NCBI RefSeq assembly: GCF_047495875.1
Contig: NC_092466.1
Location: 17,542,561-17,606,560, forward strand
Length of the DNA stretch: 64,000 nucleotides
Reading direction: 5' to 3'
Source of the DNA: Pithys albifrons albifrons
Lineage: Eukaryota; Chordata; Aves; Passeriformes; Thamnophilidae
Position numbers and translations under genes: made by a program. Of this stretch, positions 1 to 17,800 are shown one piece after another. The notes beneath the pieces were generated by a model. That model made no database searches. It was not told the DNA's origin and saw nothing but the letters and a program-made list of their open reading frames with translations. Position 1 is the stretch's first letter. Each line of letters begins with the position of its first letter.

Positions 1-393
1 CTTAATAATTCTTTGGATTTTTGATGGGAGGAAGTGGAATAATATTTATTAGTATTTGCTTCACTTTTCCCAATTCACTATGTTACAGAAAGTAATGCAC
101 CTGTAATACTAAACAAATGAGAATGTCATCCTAGTTTAGTGTGAAGAGGTTGGAAATGGGTTGTTTCTTTGACAGAATTCTGACATATTACTTTACATGT
201 CAGTGGTATATACAAAAATCTAAATGTCTCAGTTACCTGAAAACTTTGAGTTCAACAGGAGGGTGTCACTTTGATACTACTATTAGGATGCTAGTTTGGA
301 AAAGCAGTAACACAGTAAATATTGTTTTCTATTTACTTTTTATTGCAAGAGATTATGCTCACTAATATATGTTTTATTGGTATGTTTTAACAG

Positions 394-5780
<5,387 letters not shown>

Positions 5781-8700
5781 TTCTTTGTCTCAGACACTGT
5801 TCCTGCTACAGAAAAGACATCTAGAAAGAACTTCAATGAACACCAGTGGATTTCTGCTTTGCATAGAATAGTATAGATCGATCTATAACAATTCTCCTAA
5901 AACACTTGCCATTTGTTGGAAATAATTTTTAATGGAGCAAAAAAATGGTTACAATTAAAAACTTAAAAAAGTAACGGTGTGATCTGTGCACTCTAGGAAT
6001 TTTTTCATGTCACTCAATTTACATACAGTGTTTTTATTAAAACATGTAACTTCTGCACACTGTCCAGAAAATACATAATTTTTGGAAGAACTTCTATGAA
6101 ATTATGGAATGAAATCTAATGTGTACAATTCAAACAAAAATTGCAATTCGTTACTTGTATATTTAGATTTTGATATTATGTGTCTTTCCTTAATCTGGAA
6201 TTCTGTCCTTTTCCTTCATTCTCAATACTATATAATGTTCTACAGTAAAAATCTCCTCCATTTCAGGAATGCTCAACACAATTCCCTGGCTCTAGTTATA
6301 AAAAGCAGGTCCATGGTACATCATATATTTTCAAAATTACCAAGGATAAATCTGTAAATTGTAGCCACCACTCAGGGGAACCTCTCTGTTGTTTGTATGC
6401 AAAGGGCCCTCCCACAGTTCCTAAACTGACCAACTGTTTTGTAAAAATCTGAAATGGCAGACCATAAACACACTTTACATACAGTTTACTAAGATACCTG
6501 TACCAGCATATCTACAGCAGGATCTACATTTAAAGGCACTTTAAAAGGCTCATGTACTCCCAGTGTACCTTTTTTAAAATGCAATAAATTAAAGAATTTG
6601 TAAACAATTAATTGGAACCAATTTAATCTTGAGAAGGAAAGCAGAATTAGAGCACATGACATTACCTCACATCACCTCTCTCTCCAACCAAGACGACAGA
6701 CTGCACACAAATCAGCTATTCATAAAGAATGATTTCCCTACTAAAACCTGTTCTTGAACAGTCCACTCCATGCCTTCTACTCAGATCTCACAAGGCCAGC
6801 TCCTTCTGCAGATGCAGGAGGGGCAATGGCTGCTATATCACACAAGGATCTGAGAATTCACTGGAATCAGTTTCCAATCCAAGGAGATGGATGTCAAATG
6901 CAATTCCTGCAATAAACAAGTGCAACATGCAGAGACAACCCTGTCACTTTTCCTCCCCTTTTAAAAAAAGCAGACCCACACATTTTTTCCTCTGAAGAGC
7001 TCTCAGCATCCACAGAGGAGGGAGAATGAGCAATTTGCTCTACATAAGCCTTTCTAAGAATGCTCCACAAACAGAGATACTGTGTACAATTAACATGCAA
7101 AATTAAAGGTCTCCCCAAAAAAACCTCAGCACTTAAAACATCCTGATATAAACTGGCCAGATATTTTATGCAAACAGTTATGACATAAAACTGGGTATCG
7201 TGTTATTTTCTGTATTAAATGCAGTTGCTAAAGAAAACTATTTCAAGGTTGTTTGATAATGTAATTTTATTCAAACTGTATTAAATTATGTATTTACTAT
7301 GTATACTGTAACTTTTTATAAGTGTATTTTAAAGACCCAACAAGGAGTTAGTTATCCAGAACACAGAGTTAATATACAATACTTGAAGCAACAAATATAG
7401 CAGCGCATTTGACAAAAGCCCCTTTGGGCAAGTTGTACATGTGTAAGCAGATTGCTGCAGATTGGATTTGACTCTCAACCAAGCTTGCAAGATGACAGAG
7501 ATTAACCTTTAAATCCACCTTCTTACCTAAAGAAGCCTTCATGCAAGGCCACATTTACTTCTTACTCAAGGACACCCTAAATATGTCCTTGTACTGTCAT
7601 CTATTATGTAAGTACAAACTGTTTAAAATGTAATTATGTCAAGTAATACTTTGTTGTAAATAGAGTTCTCAACTTATTCATATGAGTGCATGTAAAATGT
7701 TCATAAATACACTGCAACCATCTCTGCTGTTACATTTTCTGCATCAAATACTTACTATAAATACTTTCTATACACATATCTACAGTGAGAAGTACTTACC
7801 AAATAAATATTTTATACAACATTAACTTTCCTCAGAATAACATGAAAATTTAAGAAGTTTGTTCTTTGTATCCAAAATAATTTTCACCTGACAGAAAAAA
7901 GATACCTACTGCACCTATTCATGTGCAGACTGTTTCTTTGGAAACATAACCAAACAAATCTTTAAAGATGTGTTGCACCTTGAAGAGGAAGACGAATCCA
8001 GTAAGTTTCTGAAGCAATACACATGCTTTACTTGTGTATTTAGGATTACACTTTAAAGAAGGATTAACATTCATTTAATGGAAAGGAGATCAGAAGCCAC
8101 AGATAACATAAAAGTCACATGTACATCTCCAGTAGAAAGCCACACATTACGTTTCACACGAAAAAATTCACCAACCACACAAATTTTTACCAAAGGAATT
8201 ATACAGCACATCACATTGTAACTAAAATTTAAAACAAAGTCACAATAAACTGAACTTTTTGAAGGAGTACAGGAGACATTTCACATATGAATTACTTAAT
8301 TCAACAGAGTACATATTTGATAAAATTTGAACTTCTCCAATAGCACTTGAAAATACTTTCTTACCTGAATATTAAAGTCTACATGACCAATAAATTTAAG
8401 GCTATTAACTCTTGTCAAATGAATTAAAACATGAATATATTAAAGTGTATGGCTTTAAACTACTCACAGAAACTTACAAAATGCTCCTCTACAAAAATCT
8501 GGTAAAAACTGAAGTTTGGGATAAAATTGAAAGCAGCGAACTTCCATGATGTAATGTCAATAAACTATATTCTTGTTTGTTTAAGTTTGGGTGCCATGTA
8601 TCTTTTGCACTGAAAAAATGATTTCTCTTGTTTCATGAGTATGCAGCCTACCACAAGAAAAAGAAAGTTTTTCGATTTGAAGCCTTCTACAAAGATAATC

Positions 8701-8835
8701 TACCCAAATAGTTTGTATGAGTGACTGCAGAAAAGGTATGCAGGCAAAAAGAGGTCTCTGGTAAATTGTGACTGGATTTCCAGACTTCCATCTTGACAAT
8801 TCTTGAAGAAAATCAGCCTACATTGATTTCAAGTG
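5781..8835. other. Convergent 3' UTR and intergenic zone between PDE6C and FRA10AC1
   Basis: Both genes end here, transcribed toward each other. No coding exon is supported. Plus-strand AATAAA motifs are at 6583 and 8559. The latter is followed by a U/GU-rich stretch, which would give an overlap with FRA10AC1. Minus-strand candidates for FRA10AC1 are ATTAAA (plus-strand TTTAAT at 8074-8079) and AATAAA (plus-strand TTTATT at 7266-7271). Actual ends cannot be decided from sequence alone. Confidence 0.6.
5954..5959 (+). terminator. Candidate PDE6C polyadenylation signal
   Basis: ATTAAA lies 174 bases after the PDE6C stop. A GU-rich element (GGTGTGATCTGTGC) follows about 20 bases downstream, the expected spacing for cleavage near 5975. 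A later AATAAA at 6583-6588 could serve a longer isoform. Confidence 0.55.
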
Positions 8836-8878
8836 TTAGAGAAACAAGTCTTGAAAGTACTCATCAAACTCCTCCTCC
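8836..8878 (-). CDS. FRA10AC1: FRA10AC1 last coding exon (exon 14)
   Basis: The acceptor gttcttacag precedes 8878. One base completes Arg316, then EEEFDEYFQDLFL and TAA at 8838-8836. EYFQDLFL is the conserved C-terminus of the family, confirming the frame. Confidence 0.95.
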
Positions 8879-11800
8879 CTGTAAGAACAACAACAAAAAT
8901 GTCAAAGATAGTTCTGCTTTGGATTTGAACCTAGGAGATAATCTTTGTATGAAAAAGATTTAGCAAACTTCTCACTAGAATTATAGAAAGTATAGGTAAT
9001 TTTGACTTATTTCAACACTCTTCACATTTTTTTATGTGTGCACCAGCAGTGAGCTGACTGTTAGGATTTACTTCTAAAATAATTAACAGTATCATAGTGG
9101 GTAAGACAGCAGTGGCAACACTTGACAAAAATTCTCCTCCAGAGCTGTGTATGTCTCTTTAAAAACACGTTCTTAGGTTCACAGCATGGAAAATATTTGC
9201 TGTAACTTTTGATGGCAGACTAACCCTTGAAACACTTGTGAAAAACCTCTGCCTTTGCACTTCTGAATGGACACTGTACATTTTACCAGCTGTAAGTTCA
9301 CTAGATCAAACTAACCGTGACTTTTCATCTGCATCTTGTAGAGGACCCTTCCAGAAGTCAGCATCTGAGGGACCATCTTCCGCATTGCTGTTATCAGAAT
9401 CTGTTTAAAAATTTAGAATATTTATGAAATAAATTTTAAAATAATTCATCCTTTTTTTTACTTGGATGGTATATTGCTAGGAGCAATGTTTAATTGCAAT
9501 AATGAGAATAAACAGAACTTTACTTTGCATAAAGTGTTTTGCAGTGTTAATCAATGAAGCATCAAAAAGATTCTTAGATATTATGAACTAAAGTTCTGGT
9601 CAAACAAAACAACCACTATGTGAAAACACTGATATTGACACAACAGCAGCATAGCATTTGCATTTTGTTCCTAAAATTAAACAGGCACAAACCTAGAATA
9701 ACAATATAGTTTCAATTAATGATATTAAATAAATCAATTACCTTACTTCTACTTCAATGATAATTTTTATCAATTGTGACTTACCAGTGAAATTGTCAGA
9801 AAACACAGATTACTGCATAAATGTTTCATATAAGGATATAGGAGTGAAAACTTGTATCAGAAATATGCCCTGATCTAAAAAAACTCTATCTTCCAATAAA
9901 GCTTTCCTGACAAAACAGAAATTTTGGACATTGTTCAAGTGATAAGAAAACTGCTTCAGGTCTTCTTGTATCTAACTGGAAAAACCTGGAGCCTGAAGAC
10001 ATCCTGAAAACTGTATAGCAGAGCAGAGCAATCAGAAGAAACACTCAATCCCTTCTAGACAGTCTGCAGTAAGAACTGGCATGACCAGGAGATGGGGCTT
10101 ATTTCATCAAAAAAGAAACAGAAGACTGGAATTTCTGAGCTACAGGGACAACCAGTGCCTAAATGAGTCACTGAGACTGAGTGCACAAGTAGGTCTCTGA
10201 GGTACTACAAGTGGTAGCTGGAAAGACTTTAATTAAAGCCTAGGATTTATTTAAAATCTTCATAGATCATAGATTTATTTAAAATCTTCATAGCAGAGAA
10301 CCTAAAAGTACAAATCACATTTCCTGTGAAGGAAAATGTAGTAGTTCTTGTATCAGAAAAGTACTTTCTTTACACAGCACAGATTACACAGCACGTATTT
10401 CCATACCTGGACCCATGCAATTAATAATGTATCTGTTTTTGCACCCTCTACTCTTTTCTCAAAGCAGTCTGACCTCTCACTTTTCTGATTATTTTCACTC
10501 TGTTATCTGCCCACATTTTCGTTCTTTGCTTAAACAATTTCCTTCTTCAAATTCCCTTCGTTTTAATTCAAGATATGTAAGTAATTAATTTGAACCTTCA
10601 TATTGGTTTTCAGACATTTTTATCTTGCAAAATATTAAAAGAGAGCTAATAAAACTGAGATCAATGACAGATGTCTACGAAATAATACAACTTACTACAA
10701 AAACATAAATACTTCACCTTTATTAGAATTCTCTGAATCTTCTGAAGAAACCTGATCTGTAAAGAAACACCAAAATAGAAAAAAACCAGTAAGCTTACCT
10801 TGGTTATCCATTATCTTAAACTGTTTACAATGGTATTTTTATCACAACGTATTACACGTAAACACGTGCACATGCACACACACACACCACAGGCAAAGAA
10901 AGCAAACACTGAAGTAAAGGGATTTTCTTTTGCATGAGTACAAAGGTCATCAGTTTGAGCACAATTATGTTATCCCAGGATCTCTGGTGTAAAAAGGTTA
11001 TCTAACATTTCCAAAAGGCTTTCAACCCCAAAGCCTCATGGAATGAAATACATCACAACTCTTTTTGGTATGCAATGTCCAATTCTTGGACAAATTTTAC
11101 TGGTAATGTGTATTTTTCAAAAGGCTCCCTCTCTGTTATATGTAAGAAATTTATCTTTTTTTTGCATCTAGGAAATTTTACCTAAGAAATTTATCTTTTT
11201 GACTACCTGTCCTACAGTCAAGAAAGTTATCTATCTCTCTGTGTAACTAAATGTATTTATCTATACATAATTATATTTCTATATCTATGCAGCTATAGCA
11301 AAACTAAGGTTCAACTAACACATTTGAATATTTTAATAACTGAAGGCGTAAAACTTAAATGTACCTTTATGGGTCTTTTTTTTGGACTTCTTTTTTGCTG
11401 AACGAGATTGTTTTGCCTTCTTACTTTTTGGCTCTTCAGAGGTCTGTACAGCTGTGCCTCTTTTCTTCTGTGTTTTGACTTCCTTCCTCCTTTAAAAAAG
11501 ATGAACGTACACCTCTGTTATATTTACTTCTTATGCAACAGGAAGTTTGAAGCATTTAATTAAGTCAAACAGTTGCAATTTTTTCAGAAACCTAATAGTA
11601 GTTAAACTGAAGAAGATTACTTTAGTTAAAAGTGCTGTAGAAACACAAGAGCTCTATGGCTGAAGGTAGAGGACAGGAAATGCTTAAGTCAGTAATAAGA
11701 CACTGATACAGACAACAAGAACAGTAAGTTGTCAAATAAACAGTAAATATAAAAAATAACTTTCTATCATCCCAAATTCTTGCTTATATTGAATTTTTTT

Positions 11801-14800
11801 CATTTAGCAAATGATTTTGTATATATGTAATGAGAAAAACACAGTTAACATAGATTTTAAAATACATTTTCATATTTGATAGCAACAAAACCTGAGGTAG
11901 AGGACTCTCAAGCCTAAGAAGCTGCTACAAACAACAACCCACATGTTTTATTTTCAGTATTACATATATAGACATGTTTTAAGAACACAGACTAACTTTT
12001 TCCAGCTTCTTTGTACAAAGGAGTCACTGTAATTGTTTCAAAGTAAGTATTACTCTGGAATCGACAAAATGTTTGATCATGCTTATTCTGAATTTAAGGG
12101 ATTTTATGATTTCAGTTCAAAAAATCAAATCAAACTAATCTCAGTTAGTTAATTATCCATCTTAATATCTACTAGTGCTCTAATGAAACTGAATATGGAT
12201 TAACTTTTAAAATGGATTAACTACTAGATGCATGTCTGATTTCTGTTACTTTAGAAATCATTTCCTAGCTCAAAGGTTTCATTTTTACATGTTCTGCAGA
12301 TAATTGTATGGCTTAATTATGGAGACATGCAACTAAGTTCATGTTCACATCAAGATGAAAAAAAATCATAAAAACTGAGTGTCAATAGCTGTGGAATTCA
12401 ATAAGATTACAGACAGCCACAAAAAACAACCCTAATGCACATATTTTTTAGGTTCAAAATACACTATTTTTCTCTTCTATTAATAAGTGATTCTCAAAGA
12501 ACACTCAAATACAAACTTTCCACGCACAGTCACTTGACTCACACATAAACCCACTACTTTGAATAAAAGGGAAAGCATTTGAGCTTTGAAACACAGAAAG
12601 GGAGAAAATAAAAGCGTTTTGTGTAAATGTTCAGCTAAGAAAAATAATCACTGGGCTGAAATAAGGCAAATGAAACTTCTGTGGTGGTAGGGACGGGATT
12701 CTTCCACTTTGAGGGGTTTTGCACTTTCGTTAGCACAATCTCTGACTCACAACAGGGACAAGTCAGTGGCTTTCTAAGAACTTCAAAATAATTATGTTAA
12801 TTTCAGAATAAAAGAAGTTCCTAATCATCTAGCTGAAGGATTCCCCCTGTCTGCTGTTCATAACTGTAACCTACCAATAATTCAGCCCCATATTTTCAAA
12901 ATATGTCATTACCGGTGATGAAAGTTTAGTTTGTGGGAACATTCTGGACATAGTCCTGAAAAAGAGAAAATGAGAACACTGCAGCCATGATTTGGATAAG
13001 CACAATTAACAAAACTTGTAGATAGAACCAGATCTTTTCATTTCAGTAGTTTTTCCTTCAACATAGTAGTTACAATGTAATTACAGTCATGACTGAGAAA
13101 AATATCATAGTAAAAGTCTTCTGTACAAACCCAGATTTTACTAAACATGGAGAAAGATCACAGGTTTAGCACTGGCATCTGAAGTATCGGTACTTATCAC
13201 ATACAGACATCCCATTTTATGGATCTTTGTGCAAAGATCAAATTGTTCTACAATAATACTGAAGACCCAAAGCATCTTAGAACTTTTCCAGATACCAAGT
13301 GCTCCCACATGGAGTGTCTCATGCACAAAAGAAAAAACCACCATTTGTTTGTTTTACACAAAGTAACTGTGTAAACTCTGGCAAGTTTAATTATCTGATG
13401 AATGCATCAAAATGTACACAATACTGAATAAGAAAATCCCAGTCAAGATGAAAGACTGGAAAATGAAATTATTGAATTAAAGATAGAACTTTTGAAAGAA
13501 AACATAAATATTAAAATATCCGTTGAGCTGAAGGTGTGCAAGAAGTCGTCTAGTCCAAAACCCTAACAACTCCTAAATCAAGTAACCGAATGAGCAATGA
13601 CAGCGCTGAAACACTCCTTGCAATGAAGCATTGTCCATTAAAACTAAGCATGCCTGTATACAAAACAGCTTATAATCAATTATTCTCATTTTATGATACC
13701 ATTCATTATGCAGTATAGTCAACATGTAACAGCTTCATCATACAGAATGACAACAGCTGTTCTCTCCAAATCAGGACCATCATACTACCACCTGTGATTA
13801 ATTTAACAGAATTATCTCCTATTCAGCGTTTTCCATTTTGCATGAACTAATATCATTATCATCAAATCTTGCTCAATGGCTTTTAAAACACAAGATATTT
13901 GTCTTCTTTTAAGTGTCCATATCCTTGAAGGGCTGACTTACGCAATTTCACAAGTGCATTTCTCTTTTCACCATGTTCAACGTAACCAAAATTCACCTCC
14001 CAGCTCTTCAGGCCTGTTTGCTCATCACAGTGCTTACTTCCACAGGAAAACTGACCTGTAAAAAGATCAAAAGCAGCAAAGTGTTGTTCAGTGATTAACA
14101 AGCATAGGTTTGGGTTTGTTATTTCCAGTTTTGCTCAGTTTTTGCTTTTTGTTTTCCATTTCTTTCAAATAAAAAACAAATCAAAAAATAACATATAGAT
14201 TAAGAAAACTGTAACAAAGAACAACAAAGCAATCAATCAACTATACTTGCACAATATTGCCTATTTGCAAAGAAAAAACATAACTTGAACTGTGTTCTGA
14301 AATGTATGGATGAAGATATGCTATGAAATAATAAGCCTAATACTGAACTCTGAAAAAATTAATGTTGCAAGGATACATTCTATTCCCTAAATAATTACTT
14401 ACTTAGTAGAGGATGATGGATCAGGAGGTGTGATACAGACATGCATCTCTAATGACATCAAAATACTGAAAGTATCATGTACGTATCAAATGAAGATGCC
14501 CATGTTCTTATCAACTAACTAGTTTACCTGATATACTGCCCATACAATTTGTATTCTAATGACTTTCCATAAGCACTTTTAAGAAAAGGAAGTACAAATT
14601 TGTGAGAAATTATGTCAGCTTTAAAAGCTTCCTTCAGTTCATTATGCAAAAAGCAACACTGCTTTTAAAACAATCTGCACATAACCAATGATGTTTACAC
14701 CACTGACATCCCAATATACGTATATTCCCTTTGCAGAAGACTGATTTGCATACAGGGCTGCTAGAAGGAATGTGAAGGATATGTATTAACAGGCTCACAA

Positions 14801-17800
14801 GCAGGACTGCTACTGAACGATTAACCACAGCAAATTCTGCTTAAGCTGCTAACTAGTGGATTGGCAGTGTCCTCACATACTTCATTTCTGCAATGAAACA
14901 CCACTTGCAATGCAAACATTTGAAGGTAAACCCCTCCAGGACTCCCAATAAAAAAAAAGTTTCAATTAATATACATTAAACATGTATGGTATGGCTATCA
15001 TATCCTGTGTCATCAGCAATCTCCAATATGACCTCCTTTCAAAACACCTATGGCAAAAGACTGGAATCAGGAAGAAAAGAGAGGAAAAAGAAATAATTTG
15101 GCATTCAGAATTAGTTTTATAAGCGAAGTGATACCTCTCCTTTCACTTATCCTAGCCCTTCTTCTTTGTGACCCTACAAAGACAGACAAGAAAAGCAAAG
15201 CAACCAAATCAGAGTAACTCATTCCTGCATTCCCTTCTTAACACACCCAAACCACAGTACAGTGCACCAACAGTGGTTCTCATTGCCACTGTTACTGACA
15301 TAGCTAAAGTAAGTCTATACTGTGTGAATTATCAGACAGGTAGGTATTAACGTATTATTAGATTTGAGTAAATCAATTTATATTGCTGGTTTATATTTAA
15401 AAATAACATTAAAGACCCACGTCTTCTTTAAGGGATCGTTTAGAACCGCACTCGTGAAGTGTTTCTGATGGCCGGGAGCGCGTTGGGTTCTCGCGCCCTC
15501 CAGTGGTGAAAGGGAGGATTTCCCAATTCTCCCATTGTACGCTTCCCACTGGGATTCCATTAAAAAGCTTGAAATACGCAATTCTGCACTTTCTGCCACA
15601 TTTTAAAAAATGAAGCACCTGATATTAAAAGTACAATGCAGCTTTAAATTCTTTTTCACCACAAAGACGTAAAAATAATTTATTGCTCATTTAATTTTAA
15701 TTATCTTTTTAGACAAGTCAATAAAGCACACATCAAATGTAACTATCTGGTAATAAAACCTGTTGTGCTAAATGAAACATATTACTACAACCACCTTTAG
15801 AAACTTTAATCTTTATAGCTTAAAATCCCTCACAATTAAAGTGTGAAAAATATGTATTTTTTAAAAAAATGGCTTTTAACTTTTTGTAATATAATAGAGC
15901 TCTTTACAGAACTGTAACTGAGTGATACTGATCAACAATACCACTCCATGCAATTTACTTGCATGTGCACCCATGACTTCTGAAAACTACTCATGTATGA
16001 GAATCCACCCAGAGGAAGAGCAATACATTCACCTCATTTTCTCATTTGTTCAGCAACTTGAAAAAAGCCCAGAACTTGGGCCATGGAATGGGAACCACTG
16101 TGCAAGGTCCCTGTAACACACTGGTAAGAATTCACACACAGAATTAAGCTACTGATTTAGAAACAGGATTGGGAGGCATGATAACTATTCCAACTATTCC
16201 CACTGAAGCTTTCAAAGCCAATTTAGGCTAAAACAGACATTACACAATAAATTTTGACTAAAAGTTAACATTTTGCAGAACAACACTGGAGAAACTGTAA
16301 TAAATAAATTATTTCCTGGGGAAAACTACCGAGAGACACCAATTAAGAGCATCAAAGGCTAATGAGGTAACAGAACTATTGGAGAAAAGCAGCTAAAAGC
16401 ACATCCATGAAATTCTACATTATCAAATGCATTATGGTGGTGTTCATTACAAATCTGATCCTGTAAAAATAAACCCCATGTTCTTTTAATTTTAATATAT
16501 GCACATCAGTGTGCACTTGAGACCTATGTGGGATGAAACAGTGAAGTTGGAAGTTATATCAATTTATCCTCCATTATCTGATAAGCTTACCAGTATTGTC
16601 AAATACTGTGTAAGAAAATTATGTCAAAATGCAGCAAGAAAAGCATCAAGAAATGTAATAAAAAATTAAAGACAGCAGTACCTTTCCCTGAAATTACTTC
16701 TTTCTCATGACGCCATCTAAATCCAAACTGTTAAAATAAGAACCAAAATTAAGTTGTGAATAGTCAACATCAGTTGATTGATGTCTGGTTCGTGATTTAT
16801 CCACTCAATTCTGATCAGGAAAAAGTACTTTCTTTCTCTTCTAATTAAAACTAGCTCTCTGCCTCTGTTTGCCAGAATGCCATTTTACTTATAAAAATAC
16901 TTCAAATACTTTTATTTTCACAGGAAAGCGTCCATACTGGAAAACAACGACAACAGTAAACATTTAACATTTCTAAGTGGAAGACAAGTTGGCCTAGAAA
17001 TCTAGAAATAAAACCAAAGGAATAAAATGTATTCTATTTAATGACCAGGTGTCAAACAGATTTCATTTCTTAGCAAATAGGAGACATTTCCAAACTGTTA
17101 AGCTACAAAACAAAGCACAGAGACAGCAAATAAGGAACATTTCAAGTCCAATGCATATCAAAGTAAAGATGAGATGAAGAGCACCCTCCCTTGCTGCATT
17201 GCAAAACTGACAACAGAACTAAACTCTGACAATACAGATGGTCATTTACCAGCCTGAAAGCTCGCAGACACGATGCACTGAAGGTTCAAAGACAACCTTG
17301 ACCTAAAAAATTCCTGTCTAGGGAAAATGTAAGGAGCAACAGACCCATCACAAGCAAAAGCCTTCAGAACAGACTCTGCCACTGTCTCGAAGTAGCCTCA
17401 TACCAGAGGTTCACAGTGGCATTTCTGATCAAAATGAAAAGATGGCATGTCCCAATCACACAATGGAAAGTGGGATCATGGACCACAAGGTCCTCTTTGC
17501 CTACAGCATCAGCAACCAAGATGAGAGCAGGTGTGAAAGTGAGCGTGTGAGTACCAGTGAAGACCAAGCCAGAGCAGCCATCAGTGAGGTGAAGGGCAGG
17601 GGGGCAAGGAGTGTGAGTGGGTCTGCCCTGGTGAGCTCTGTGTGTGAGAGCCCTGCTGCACCACTAGAGCTGACAGCACGAGGGGTATGCTGTGAGACCA
17701 GGGGAGTCTCAGCCAGCTGTGTGTGTGCAGGTGTGCACAGTCATGAGTGTATCTGCGTGAAACAGTCTGAACCAGCACCTGCAATGTGGCTGCAGCCCTG

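Noticed and set aside
13500..13630. Possible additional CR1 fragment (GTCTAGTCCAAAACCC)
   Set aside because: Only one short CR1-like phrase is present and the flanks do not align by eye to the consensus.
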